Part shown: positions 1-9,827 of the stretch, piece by piece
Position numbering within the stretch: the stretch's first letter is position 1
Layout: each line of letters opens with the position of its first letter
Origin: JAAYAE01 sp963678395
GTDB taxonomy: Bacteria; Bacillota; Negativicutes; Acidaminococcales; Acidaminococcaceae
Assembly (NCBI GenBank): GCA_963678395.1
Contig: OY782827.1
Location: 1,550,001 to 1,614,000 of the forward strand
Direction: 5' to 3'
Length of the DNA stretch: 64,000 nt
Translations under genes and position numbers: made by a program
The notes under the pieces: generated by a model
The model's input: only the letters and a program-made list of their open reading frames with translations
The model's database searches: none
Told to the model about the DNA's origin: nothing

Positions 1-479
1 GCACCTGCACGCAAAGGAGGGCCGTCCTTTTCACCTGTGATACTCATAAATCCACTCATTGCTTCAGCAATAATATCAAATGCCCCCCTATCTTTATATG
101 GTCCATTTTGCCCAAAACCCGATATTGAAGTATAAATGATATCTGGTTTTATTTTAACTACATCATCAAAAGAAATCCCCATTCTTTTGGTAACGCCTGG
201 GCGAAAATTTTCTACAATTATATCTGATATTTTAATTAAGTTAAGCAAAATTTTATGCTCGTAAGGATCTTTTGCATTTAATGTAACGCTCTTTTTGCCT
301 CGCATTAATCCCAAATCCACTATACGTTCCCCGCCACAATACGGGCCACTTCCCTTTTTCTTATCAGGACGCTCAACCCTTATTACCTCTGCTCCCAAGT
401 CTGCCAATAACCTTGTGCAGGTGGGTCCTGAAACAAAATTAGTAAAATCTATAACTCTATAGCCGGTTAGAATCCCCAT
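1..479 (-). CDS. CaiB/BaiF class III CoA-transferase, N-terminal part
   Basis: This is a partial gene. The ATG at 479 follows a good AAAGGAG site, and the reading frame runs open off the window's left edge, leaving about 159 residues. It starts MGILTGYRVIDFTNFVSGP, the usual N-terminus of class III CoA-transferases, and has ENFRPGV and a GPYKDRGAFD segment. The Asp of that last segment aligns with the catalytic aspartate of formyl-CoA/carnitine CoA-transferases. Such enzymes move CoA between carboxylic acids in the cytoplasm. It lies 62 bases downstream of a broken carboxyltransferase gene in the same direction, so the two probably formed one acyl-CoA operon. The substrate cannot be told from this sequence. 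Confidence 0.88.
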   Translation of the reverse strand, partial: MGILTGYRVIDFTNFVSGPTCTRLLADLGAEVIRVERPDKKKGSGPYCGGERIVDLGLMRGKKSVTLNAKDPYEHKILLNLIKISDIIVENFRPGVTKRMGISFDDVVKIKPDIIYTSISGFGQNGPYKDRGAFDIIAEAMSGFMSITGEKDGPPLRAG

Positions 480-541
480 ATTAATCAGTCTCCTTTCAAG
501 ATGTTTTTTACGCCGTTCTCCAAGTTATCACAGAAAAATAC

Positions 542-2085
542 CTACAGAGGAATATTGCCATGCTTTTTCCAAGGATGATCCTGCACCTTTCCTTTTAACG
601 TTTCCAACGCTTTTACAATTTCAATACGTGAATCTTGGGGCCTAATAATCCTATCAGCGTAACCACGCCTTGCTGCCGCAAGTGGAGTAGAAAATTTTTT
701 CTCGTATTCAGCCACACAAGCCGCCCTTGTTGCTTCAGGATTGGAAGAATTAGCTATTTCTTTACGAAAAATTATCTTAGCAGCGCCTTCAGCTCCCATT
801 ACTGCTATTTCTGCAGTTGGCCACAACACTAAATAATCAGCATGTAGTTCTTTAGAACACATTGCGTTTTGTGCCCCACCATAAGCTTTACGTAAAACCA
901 TAATAATTTTAGGAACTGTAGCTTCCGAATAAGCATACAAAAGTTTAGCTCCGTGACGAATAATGCCATTTTTTTTTGTTCAACACCAGGTAAATATCCA
1001 GGCACATCAACTAAGGATATTATGGGTATATTAAAACAGTCACAAAATCGAATAAAACGCGCCGCTTTGTCAGATGCATCGATATCAATACACCCAGCCA
1101 TAAATTGTGGTTGATTTGCTATGATTCCAACAGTAGTTCCTTGCAGACGAGCAAAACCTACGACAATATTTTTTGCAAACATTTCTTGTATTTCAAAAAA
1201 AGATTTTTTATCAAATATGACTTCTATTACACGTCTAATATCATAGCCAATATTTTTGTCAACAGGTACAATATCAAGCAAGCCATCTACTATGTTTGAA
1301 TTTTCATCCTGGCTTTTATAAACAGGTATGGAACTCTGATTAGATGAAGGAAGATAACTTAGTAAGCTTTTAATTTTTGCAAAACAGTCTGCTTCGTCTC
1401 TAGCTAACAAATGAGCTGTCCCACTATATTTATTTTGAGTTAGAGCTCCGCCTAATTCTTCTTCAGTTACGTCTTCATTCAAGGCTGCCTTACACACTTT
1501 TGGTCCAGTAACAAACATATGGCTAAGCTTGTCAACCATAATGATAAAATCGGTTAATGCCGGTGAATATACCGCGCCTCCTGCACAAGGTCCCATAATA
1601 ACTGATATCTGTGGTACTACACCAGACATTATTGTATTACGGTAAAAATTTTCTCCATAGCCGTGTTTGGCATCCACGCCTTCTTGAATTCGACCACCAC
1701 CAGAATCATGAATACCTATAACAGGGCGCCTGTTTTCCAATGCTAGATCTAGTACTTTACATACTTTTTTAGAGTGCATTTCTCCCAAAGTACCACCAAA
1801 AACAGTAAAATCATCTGCATATACATAAACTAACTCCCCATTAATTTTTCCATAACCTGTTATTACTCCATCACCAAGCCCGATTTTTTTGTCCATTCCA
1901 AAATTGTTACAATGATGTTCAACATACCTATCAATCTCAACAAACGAATTTTTATCAAAAAGTGCCTCTATTCTCTCACGTACATATAATCTTCCCTTCT
2001 CATGTTGCTTATCAATCTTGTTTTTTCCACCACCAAAATCATATTTTTCATCTTCTTAAAAAAAAGCATCGACAATTTCGCGCAT
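542..2085 (-). pseudogene. Acyl-CoA carboxylase/decarboxylase carboxyltransferase subunit (MmdA/PccB-like), broken
   Basis: The product resembles the carboxyltransferase of methylmalonyl-CoA decarboxylase or propionyl-CoA carboxylase, which moves CO2 between acyl-CoA and biotin. Visible family blocks are GGGRIQEGVDA, VIMGPCAGGAVYSPALTD, FMAGCIDIDASDKAARFIRF and, in a second frame, LLYAYSEATVPKI and the terminal KKHGNIPL. Two lesions break it. The ATG at 2085 (after AGGTGAC) meets an in-frame TAA at 2056-2058, yet family-like sequence (KNKIDKQHEKGRL) resumes in the same frame. A run of nine A (969-977) shifts the frame between GVEQKK and NGIIRHGAK; ten A would restore it. The next in-frame ATG (1896) would lose about 60 conserved residues. 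It is called a pseudogene, although sequencing error in the A/T runs is possible. Confidence 0.85.
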
Positions 2086-2175
2086 TTTTGTCACCTAAAT
2101 TCCTCCCTTCCAAATTTTAAGTAGCTCCCAAACCTGCATAATTATTACCTTAATTGTCATCTCTCCCTTTTATTA

Positions 2176-2195
2176 ACTGTTTTTAATGAAACAGT
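2176..2195. promoter_or_regulatory. Small palindrome upstream of the carboxyltransferase gene
   Basis: ACTGTTT and AAACAGT arms, 7 bp each and perfect, are separated by 6 bases. The site lies about 90 bases upstream of the carboxyltransferase start in an AT-rich region (2086-2395) that holds no gene. The spacing and position would suit a repressor or activator operator. Nothing identifies the regulator. Confidence 0.3.
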
Positions 2196-2395
2196 ATTTA
2201 AATTTCTTTTTATTTACTGTCATTATAGACGTTGCTTTTCGAAAAATATAATTGATATTTTTTGGCTTTATCGATAAATTATTTTTATGGAATAGTTTAT
2301 AACGGTAGAAACTGCATTACCTCCAAATATTAGATACCAACATATGGTTTCAGTTAAAAAATGTATAAGATAAGGATAAGGAGTCAGCAGTTATC

Positions 2396-2629
2396 TTGAA
2401 GTGTATATATTATCAAGAATTTAAACTTCATGTAATTCGTACTTCTTTAGAATCCCTCTATGGCATACGAATTATCACAAAACGATCGTTAAAAGTCGTT
2501 GAGAAATTATCTGCAAAACGCAATTTAGAAGGAACTTTATTACACAGCGACCATAGAATTCTCTATATTAACAAAGAATACACTAACCTGTTAAAGGAAA
2601 AAGGTATCATATACAAAACCGCAAGGTGA
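2396..2629 (+). pseudogene. IS3-family transposase (OrfB) remnant
   Basis: This 77-codon fragment carries one recognisable catalytic block, GTLLHSDHRILYINKEYTNL. It matches the middle part (HSDxGxQY) of the DDE domain of IS3/IS150-type OrfB. The first Asp and the final Glu regions are absent, and the usual HSDQG has become HSDHR. It is therefore a decayed internal piece, not a working transposase. It differs clearly from the complete IS3 element at 16-17 kb, so it represents an older insertion. Confidence 0.7.
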
Positions 2630-2683
2630 AGTGCACCCCGAATATTAGACAAAAATAACATAGAGCTTTATTTTCCAAGGCAT

Positions 2684-2739
2684 AAAAATAACGATGGCCA
2701 TTATAAGACCACCGTTAGAAGTAACTTGTATTGGGTTAC
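2684..2739 (-). repeat. Degenerate copy of the terminator element found after nifJ
   Basis: This stretch aligns over about 55 bases with 3582-3638. Shared blocks are CGATGG, CATTAT, AGACCACCG, TAACTT and TTAC. Read on the minus strand both fold into a hairpin (ACGGTGGTC / GGCCATCGT here) followed by a T-rich stretch, so it may act as an intrinsic terminator. It probably arose by duplication of the nifJ 3' flank. No gene ends just before it now. Confidence 0.55.
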
Positions 2740-2807
2740 CCCAACATTTGACAGAGAACTAAAAAATGTTGGAGTTATTTCTCACCCCAACATCTAGTAT
2801 AGAACCC
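2738..2807. repeat. Short direct and inverted CCCCAACAT repeats
   Basis: ACCCCAACATTTGACAGAGA (2738) is repeated imperfectly as ACCCCAACATCTAGTATAGA (2784). An inverted arm, AAAAATGTTGGAG, lies between them (2762-2774), so the stretch can fold into a hairpin. It resembles decayed ends of an insertion sequence next to the transposase remnant at 2396-2629. The element cannot be identified. Confidence 0.4.
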
Positions 2808-2844
2808 AATTATAATAAAATTTTTATTTTCGCTAAGAATCTTT

Positions 2845-3111
2845 TTACATTGTCGCCTGAATATTCAATAGATACAGCATTTTTACTTGAATAATTGCGT
2901 TGTAATTCAATTTAATATTCCATCCCATCAGCACAAACGCCACCAATAGAAAACTCCCAATCAGGGTGTTTAGATACGTCGTCAAGGATTGTTTGTAGCT
3001 CGCTAATAAGCGTTCCTGATTTTCTGAGGTCGCTTGCAATTTCTGTGTTTGCTTTTGCAGCTGCGTTATTTGCATTGCTTGCTGCTTTGTTCTATTCAAT
3101 GCTTGCGTCAA
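2845..3111 (-). CDS. Small coiled-coil protein with one membrane segment, unknown
   Basis: The product is not recognised. About 88 residues start at TTG 3111. The first 45 residues are rich in Gln, Lys and Leu with a heptad-like pattern (QQAMQITQLQKQTQKLQATS), suggesting a coiled coil. A hydrophobic stretch follows (LIGSFLLVAFVLMGW), suggesting a membrane anchor near the C-terminus. A TGA lies a few codons upstream, so no longer ATG form exists. It begins 11 bases after the small gene at 3123-3293, and the pair may be co-translated. It could equally be the tail of a truncated plasmid or phage gene. Confidence 0.4.
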   Translation of the reverse strand: MTQALNRTKQQAMQITQLQKQTQKLQATSENQERLLASYKQSLTTYLNTLIGSFLLVAFVLMGWNIKLNYNAIIQVKMLYLLNIQATM

Positions 3112-3122
3112 CTGCTGTTTCG

Positions 3123-3293
3123 CTATTCACAAGCATATGTTATTTCTACAATTTCATCTGGCGTACCTTCCGGCCAAAGCCTCATGTCTTCATCTGTTTC
3201 AACAAGATAGACAAGAAGATTTTCAAAAATCTCTACGATAGTCCCTTCTCGATCATCTTTCAATAGTACAACATCAAGTAACTTGGGTTTCAT
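3123..3293 (-). CDS. Small DUF4926-like protein
   Basis: This 56-residue ORF starts at ATG 3293 after GGTGAG and ends at TAG 3123. It begins MKPKLLDVVLLKDDREGTIV and continues with a VETDED turn and PDEIVEI. That layout, a short beta-barrel-like 'DVV-x-L-x-D ... G-T-I-V-E' protein, recalls the DUF4926 family, whose function is unknown. The spacing to the next gene (3111) suggests a two-gene unit. Family assignment is by eye only. Confidence 0.5.
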   Translation of the reverse strand: MKPKLLDVVLLKDDREGTIVEIFENLLVYLVETDEDMRLWPEGTPDEIVEITYACE

Positions 3294-3462
3294 ATTCTCA
3301 CCGCCAAAACAGTCTATATAACTCTAGCGTTAATCATAAATTTACTTATCATTGTAACATTTTATTTATTTTTTTGAGAATGACACAATTAGCTATAAGT
3401 CTATTAAAAATTGGTAAATCTTTCTTTGTATTAAAAATCTTACATTTATATATTTTTGTGTG

Positions 3463-3560
3463 GTAACTAACATACTAAAAGATTTTCCCTACTATAGAAA
3501 GTGGATTTTATATCCACTTCTTTATTTTATTACTTTTACCAACTAATATTTTACTTTAAC
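3463..3560 (-). mobile_element. Orphan left end of an ISLre2-type element
   Basis: Read on the minus strand, this ~98-base stretch matches the left end of the complete element at 18591. Shared, in order, are GTTARAGTAAAATATTAGTT, a GAAGTGGAT...ATCCACTTC hairpin, TATAGTAGG and ATATGTTAGTT. Similarity stops near 3463, and no transposase follows. It is a solo end left by deletion or a very short derivative. Its hairpin plus flanking T-rich sequence might also stop transcription. Confidence 0.75.
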
Positions 3561-3574
3561 CATATGCAATTATC

Positions 3575-3614
3575 GGTAAAACAAAAACACCGATGGTCAT
3601 TATCAGACCACCGG
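3575..3614 (-). terminator. Intrinsic terminator of nifJ
   Basis: On the minus strand the hairpin CCGGTGGTC / GACCATCGG (9-bp arms with one wobble, 7-base loop) is followed by TGTTTTTGTTTT. It lies about 110 bases after the nifJ stop. Confidence 0.75.
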
Positions 3615-3725
3615 TAAGATTAACTTATATTTGATTACTTTACTATTTGGCCATAGTTTATTTTTCACGTTTTACCATAAAAATAACATAATTGAATTTG
3701 CAATATATTTACTATTTGCTGATTA

Positions 3726-6700
3726 TTATAGCTTTTCGTCGGCTAATTTTTTATATCCGTCAATACGCTCCATTGCATCTTTGTGTGTCTTTTCAAAAAG
3801 TGCCTCAGCCGTATCTGGGAACTGTTTAAGTAAGGAGGAATAACGAACTTCTCCCAACAAAAATTCTCTGAAATCTGCAGTAGGTTCTTTAGAATCTAGG
3901 AAGAAAGATTGTTTCCCTTCAGCCTTAAGTGCCGGGTTATAACGGAAGTTAGCCCAATATCCTGCCTCAACAGCTCGTTTTTCCTCCAATTGCGTACATC
4001 CCATACCCAATTTCAAGCCATGATTAATACACGGAGCATAAGCAATAATAATTGACGGGCCAGGATAAGCTTCTGCCTCAGCAATGGCCTTCAAGGTTTG
4101 GTTTTTATCCGCACCCATGGCAACTTGTGCTACATATACATAGCCATAAGTCATTGCTATCATACCCAAATCTTTTTTCTTAGTCCTTTTGCCACTGGCA
4201 GCAAACTTGGCAATAGCTGCCGTCGGCGTGGATTTAGAAGATTGACCGCCCGTATTGGAGTATACTTCAGTATCAAAAACCATAATATTCACGTCTTCAC
4301 CGGAAGCCAATACATGATCTACTCCGCCAAATCCGATGTCATATGCCCAACCGTCACCACCGAAAATCCAATGGGAACGTTTAACAAAAAGATTCTTGTT
4401 TGCGTAAATTTCTTCTAAAGCAGCATTACCGGCTTTTTCTTTAGCCAGTAAGTACTCAAGTACCTCAGCGCGCTCACGAGTGCCATCTCCCACGTTTTCA
4501 TTAGTCAGCCAATCTTCCATAGCAGCCTTGAGCTCTGCACTGATATTTTGCGTAAGAGCTGCGCGTATCATAGCAGCAACCCTTTCACGTGATTGTTTAA
4601 CCCCCAAGAACATACCCAAACCATACTCAGCATTATCCTCAAACAAGGAGTTAGCCCAGCTTGGACCATGACCCTTGCAATTTTTAGTATATGGCATAGA
4701 AGGTGCGCTGGCGCCCCAAATAGAGGTACATCCGGTAGCTTTAGCAATCATCATACGATCACCAACCAATTGCGTTATAAGTTTAGCATATGGAGTTTCG
4801 CCACAGCCGGCACAAGCACCGGAAAACTCTAGCAATGGTTCTTCAAATTGAACGCCTTTAACCGTTTTCTTATTCATAGGATTGGCTTTATGAGCCACTT
4901 TTGTTGATACATAGTCCCACAAAGCAACTTGATCCATTTGCGTTGCCAAGGGTTTCATAATTAGTGCTTTTTCCTTAGCCGGACAAACCTGTACGCAATT
5001 ACCGCAACCCACACAATCCATTGCTGACACTGCAATACGGAATTTTAGGTCCTTTGCTCCAACAGCGTCTTTAGCAGTTAACCCGGCAGGAGCAGCTGCC
5101 ATTTCCTCTTCGTTTAGCAAAACAGGACGGATAACAGCATGCGAACATACAAAAGCACACTGGTTACATTGAATGCATTTGTCAATCTGCCATTCAGGGA
5201 CATTAATGGCTATTCCTCGTTTCTCAAAAGCGGACGTTCCTGAGGGGAAAGAGCCATCAGCATGCTCAAGGAAACTGCTAACCGGTAATTTGTCGCCCTC
5301 CATACGATTCATTGGTTCCAAAATATTCTTGGCAAATTCACTTTCAGTTATTATAGTCTCGCTATTGTCTTCAGCTTCTGCCCAAGCAGCAGGAACCTTT
5401 ACTTCCACCACCGCTTCAACTCCCTGATCAACGGCAGCATAATTCATGTCCAAAACATCTTGGCCTTTAAGACCATAAGAATGGTCAATTGCTTCTTTTA
5501 AATACTTACTAGCATCAGCAACAGAAATGATGTTAGCAAGTTTGAAGAATGCAGATTGCATTATCATGTTAATGCGTCCGCCCAAGCCAATACTTTCAGC
5601 AATCTTTACTGCGTCTATAGTATAAAATTTGATTTTATTTTCAGCAATATAGCGTTTCATCTGCCCAGGCAGATGAAACGCTAACTCTTCAGGACCCCAC
5701 TGACAATTCAGTAGGAAAGTACCACCTGCTTTAAGCCCGGAAAGAACATCATACTTATGTACATATGATTGGTTATGTACCGCTACAAAAGCAGCAAAGT
5801 TGATTAGGTAAGGTGCACGAATAGGCGTATCACCAAAGCGCAAATGTGATACGGTAATTCCTCCTGATTTCTTGGAATCATAGGAGAAATAGCCTTGCGC
5901 ATACATATCGGTATGGTCGCCTATAATCTTAATTGCACTCTTATTGGCACCAACTGTACCATCAGAACCCAGTCCCCAGAACTTGCAGCTCTTGGTGCCG
6001 GCAGGGGTAGTATTTAGAGCTTCTTTTATTGGTAGTGAAGTTGCTGTAACGTCGTCCACTATGCCAACGGTAAAACCGTTCTTAGGCTCATCTGCATTTA
6101 AGTTTTCATATACCGCTAAAACATCAGCTGGGAATAAATCTTTAGAACCCAAACCATAGCGGCCGCCAATAATAACAGGACGCTCATCACTGTTATAATA
6201 AACTTCACGAATGTCTAAATACAGAGGTTCTCCCAAAGCTCCGGGCTCTTTAGTTCTGTCCATAACAGCAATCTTTTTAACAGTCTTAGGCATAGCCGCA
6301 AGAAAATGTTTGGCAGAGAACGGGCGGTATAAATGCACAACCAAGACACCAACTTTTACACCCTTGGCATTCAAAGCTTCTACTACAGTTTGTACAGTCT
6401 CTGCGCCTGACCCCATAATAATTAAACAAACCATATTTGCGACCTGTTACAGCACTTACTTGGTTCATATAGTCTTCAACAACAGCAGGCAGCGCTTTAT
6501 AATATTCGTTTACTGCCTCGCGTGTTTGGAAATAAATATCAGGATTTTGAGCTGTACCTCTAATAACGGGTTTGTCCGGATTCAATCCGCGAGCCCGGAA
6601 AGCGGCTACTGCTTCTTTATCAAGCATTTTATCTAAATCTGCATAATCGATAAGTTCAACTTTTTGAATTTCATGAGAAGTTCGGAACCCATCGAAGAAA

Positions 6701-7203
6701 TTTAAGAAAGGTACTCGGCCACGAATAGCGGACAAATGTGCTACGGCGGAAAGATCCATAACTTCTTGTACGCTGCTTTCAGCCAAAAGTGCGAATCCTG
6801 TTTGACGTGCAGCCATAACATCTTGATGATCGCCAAAAATGGAAAGCGAGCTAGTAGCTAATGCCCTAGCCTATACTTGAAATACACCAGGGAGCAATTC
6901 TCCGGCGATTTTGTACATATTCGGAATCATAAGCAATAATCCTTGTGAAGCAGTATAAGTAGTAGTAAGCGCCCCTGCTGCCAAAGACCCATGCACCGCA
7001 CCTGAAGCACCTGCTTCTGACTGCATTTCCATGACTTTCAAAGTTTGCCCAAATAAGTTTTTCTTACCTTGTGCTGCCCATTCATCGCTTACTTCAGCCA
7101 TAGGTGAAGACGGCGTTATGGGGTAAATAGCCGCTACGTCCGTAAATGCATAAGACACATATGCGGCAGCAGTGTTACCATCCATTGTTTTCATTTTTGC
7201 CAT
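3726..7203 (-). pseudogene. nifJ: Pyruvate:ferredoxin (flavodoxin) oxidoreductase, broken
   Basis: The gene would encode the single-chain enzyme that oxidises pyruvate to acetyl-CoA and CO2 with ferredoxin. Domains in order: N-terminal pyrimidine-binding part (YPITPSSPMAEVSDEW); central domain with RTKEPGALGEPLYLD; two 4Fe-4S motifs (CIQCNQCAFVC and CVGCGNCVQVCP); TPP-binding C-terminal domain (GGDGWAYDIGFGG, YSNTGGQSSKSTPTAA). The ATG is at 7203. An in-frame TAG (6871-6873) sits where the family has a serine in the FHVSARALA-like segment, and ARALATSSLS resumes in frame. Near 6425-6440 the frame changes, and about a dozen expected residues around LFDYYGAPDAE seem missing, which suggests a small deletion. 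The remaining 902-codon ORF is clean. Confidence 0.9.
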
Positions 7204-7349
7204 TGGGTAATATACCCTTTATATAGAATTTTATATTTTTATTTACTTTTGCTTCAGTAAACCAACTTCTGTTAAATTTATTTTATACTTCATCAAACAA
7301 CACAATAAAACTATAAACAACACGCACAGCAAATCATCTATTCATAAAC

Positions 7350-7921
7350 TTATGTTATTGTTATAATTGCACTGTCACCACTGCTAATACCACTGGCATT
7401 AGCTTCATCTGTATCAATGTGGCACTCATCCGCATATTTCTCGCCTGTTCTTACTAACGCATGATAAAAAACAGCTTCCCGTTCTCCCTTTGTCCTTATG
7501 GAAACAACGTCTCCGTTATTAAGGCCATATTTAGCCGCTGTCTCAGGGCACAAATGAATATGTCTGGCTGCCACTATAATGCCCCGCTCAAGATTAACTT
7601 GTCCGGCAGGACCTATTAGCACTCCTCCCGGTGTTCCCTCTATGTCTCCCGAAATCCTTATAGGAGGCGTTAAACCAATAGCTCTGGCATCAGTAAGGGA
7701 AAGTTCGATCTGCGTCTCTTTACGCAACGGCCCTATAACCCTAAGCTTCATCATGCCTTTTTCTGTAAACAGTGTGACCTGCTCTTCCGCCGCGAACTGT
7801 CCAGGCTGCGTTATGCTTTTTTTATATGCAGTATTGCGTCAGCACCAAATAATTTTGCCATGTCCTTTTGGCAAAAATGCAAATGCCGGGCAGATACCCC
7901 TACCCCTATTGGAAACTCCAC
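7350..7921 (-). pseudogene. pduL: Phosphate acyltransferase of the PduL type, frameshifted
   Basis: PduL converts acetyl- or propionyl-CoA to the acyl phosphate. The GTG at 7921 follows AAAAGGAG. The first part reads VGVSARHLHFCQKDMAKLFG, with the first His-rich zinc/phosphate motif. After a run of seven A (7817-7823) the frame changes to ITQPGQFAAEEQVTLFTEKG and continues to the second motif, ARHIHLCPETAAKYG, and DTDEANASGISSGD. One base more or less in the A run would give the full protein of about 190 residues. It lies directly downstream of ackA, so the pair would make acetate and ATP from acetyl-CoA. The intact 134-codon remainder lacks the first metal-binding motif. Confidence 0.85.
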
Positions 7922-7967
7922 CTAAATCGCTCCTTTTCTTAACGCCTTATTTGACTTGTCAACTTCA

Positions 7968-9176
7968 TCATAAAAATACTATGTTTTGACAGATACGTTC
8001 GGTTTCATTTGCTATGACTAATTCCTCATTGGTGGGGATGACTAATAATTTTACCGAACAGCCGTCCCTGCTTATCTCCCTTATACCGTCACGAACAGCG
8101 TTCTTTTCTTTGTCCAGGCTGGCACCCATAAAGCCTAATCCTTCGCAGATTTTCTCTCTGATTACAGTAGAATTCTCTCCCAGCCCCGCCGTGAAGATGA
8201 CTGCATCCAGTCCCCCCATGGCAACGGCATAAGCACCTATATACTTACTGACCCTGTAGGCAAAGATGTCCATGGCCAGGCTCGCTCTTTCGTCTCCGCT
8301 TCCTGCTGCTTTTTCCAGATCGCGGAAATCACTGGACAGCCCTGATATACCCAGAACTCCCGATTTGTTATTAAGATATTGGTAGACCTGCTTTCCTGTC
8401 ATATCTTCTTTGTCCATTAAAAAGGGAATAATGGCAGGATCAACCTCTCCGCACCTAGTTCCCATAACAAGTCCCTCCAAAGGAGTGAAGCCCATACTGG
8501 TGTCTATTGATTTCCCGTGCTTGACGGCTGCCACGCTTGCACCGTTTCCCAGGTGACAAGTTACCAGGCGCAATTCTGCCAATTCTTTTCCCAAATATTT
8601 TGCGGCCATTCCCGACACATATTGGTGGGAAATACCGTGAAAACCATATTTTCTTAGACCGTATTTTATGTATAACTCATAGGGCAAACCATAAAGGTAG
8701 GCTTTGGCCGGTATGGTTTGGTGAAAGGCCGTATCAAAAACAGCCACATGGGGAGCATTGGGCATAAGCGTCATACAGGCCCTGATCCCCGCCAGGTTCG
8801 CTGGGTTATGCAGCGGCGCCATGGGTATGCACTTCTTTATGTCTTCTATGACCTGCTCATTAATGAGCACCGACTCATGGAACTTTTCACCGCCATGAAC
8901 TACCCTGTGTCCGAAAGCTGTTATCTCAGACAAGTCTTTTATTACTCCGTAGTCCTTATGCACAAGTGCGTCCAGCACCATTTGTATCCCTTCCGTGTGA
9001 TTGGCCACAGGCCTTTTTATTTCTATGGCGTAGTCATAAACAGAATAATGCTTTAAAAAACTTCCCCCGGTGCCTATTCTTTCCAACAGGCCCTTTGCTA
9101 TAACTTTTTTGGCTTCACTGTCTATGAGCTGATACTTTATTGAAGAACTCCCACAATTCAAAACAAATATTTTCAA
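7968..9176 (-). CDS. ackA: Acetate kinase
   Basis: The 402-residue product is full length for the family. It interconverts acetyl phosphate plus ADP with acetate plus ATP in the cytoplasm. ASKHA-fold motifs are visible: LNCGSSSIKYQL at the N-terminus, HRVVHGGEKF, CHLGNGASVAAVKHG, FTPLEGLVMGTRCGEVDPA and FTAGLGENS. The start is TTG at 9176, preceded by AAGGTGG; no ATG fits the conserved N-terminus. The broken pduL follows 46 bases later. With nifJ also broken, ackA is the only open gene of the local pyruvate-to-acetate route. Other copies elsewhere in the genome are possible. Confidence 0.96.
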   Translation of the reverse strand: MKIFVLNCGSSSIKYQLIDSEAKKVIAKGLLERIGTGGSFLKHYSVYDYAIEIKRPVANHTEGIQMVLDALVHKDYGVIKDLSEITAFGHRVVHGGEKFHESVLINEQVIEDIKKCIPMAPLHNPANLAGIRACMTLMPNAPHVAVFDTAFHQTIPAKAYLYGLPYELYIKYGLRKYGFHGISHQYVSGMAAKYLGKELAELRLVTCHLGNGASVAAVKHGKSIDTSMGFTPLEGLVMGTRCGEVDPAIIPFLMDKEDMTGKQVYQYLNNKSGVLGISGLSSDFRDLEKAAGSGDERASLAMDIFAYRVSKYIGAYAVAMGGLDAVIFTAGLGENSTVIREKICEGLGFMGASLDKEKNAVRDGIREISRDGCSVKLLVIPTNEELVIANETERICQNIVFL

Positions 9177-9422
9177 GTTTACACCACCTTAAAAATTATC
9201 GATTAAAAATATAGACATAAATTAGTATTTTAATAATACATGAGATTTCTATTCTTCAAATTACATTGGCTGACATATAACATAAGCAAATTATAATCAT
9301 ATAAAGATTGAACCAAATACAACATAGAGAATTCTTAAAATGCCCGAAGCTACCCAAGGGCAGTCTACAGCATTTTAAACAAACGCAACCTGCCCCTTTT
9401 TCTCTATATTTTTCTTTAACCT

Positions 9423-9827
9423 TTATACTTCTCCATCCTCCATAATACCCAACTTGCGTCGCCAATAGCGGGAATACACTGCACCCAATGGGTTATGAGC
9501 CAGCACCCTATCTTTTACTACCAGACAAGTAACCGGTCCTTTACAATTACTATTAAATATGGCCTCATGTTCCTTCACACAATCCCGCAGATACAAAAAA
9601 TTCACAACCAGCGTCATTTAAGAACTTAGCCTGAAACTTTGGATTGCACATGGCCTCATGTTCCTTGTTGGGATCAACTTGCATTAATCCCAACTCAGCT
9701 TTTGGAAAACTACAGTTTTTGCAACATACGGAGTACACCTCAAAATATTTGGCAAAATAGCTATGAATGTACTTCGCTTCCTCGTTAAGACCGATGCAAA
9801 AAGATATCCCTATTTTCTTAGAATACA
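9423..9827 (-). pseudogene. DUF1847-like protein, truncated and frameshifted
   Basis: Two overlapping frames together give the C-terminal half of a protein like the DUF1847 'metal-binding' family. The first reads KIGISFCIGLNEEAKYI, CCKNCSFPKAELGL, EAMCNPKFQAKFLNDAGCEF and GLC. The second reads KGPVTCLVVKDRVLAHNPLG and VYSRYW. A frame change near 9570-9590 separates them. The N-terminal half is missing, because the RAYT element starting at 9824 abuts this fragment; the first codons of the ORF derive from the element's inverted repeat. The family's function is unknown. The stretch 9256-9422 downstream holds no credible gene. Confidence 0.65.

Noticed and set aside
7206..7218. GGGTATATTACCC palindrome at the nifJ start as an RNA switch
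   Set aside because: The arms are only 5 bp and nothing else supports regulation. It may simply overlap the ribosome-binding site.
9256..9465. 69-codon minus-strand ORF downstream of the DUF1847 fragment
   Set aside because: Cysteine-rich, with no binding site and no resemblance to a family. It overlaps the true DUF1847 frame.
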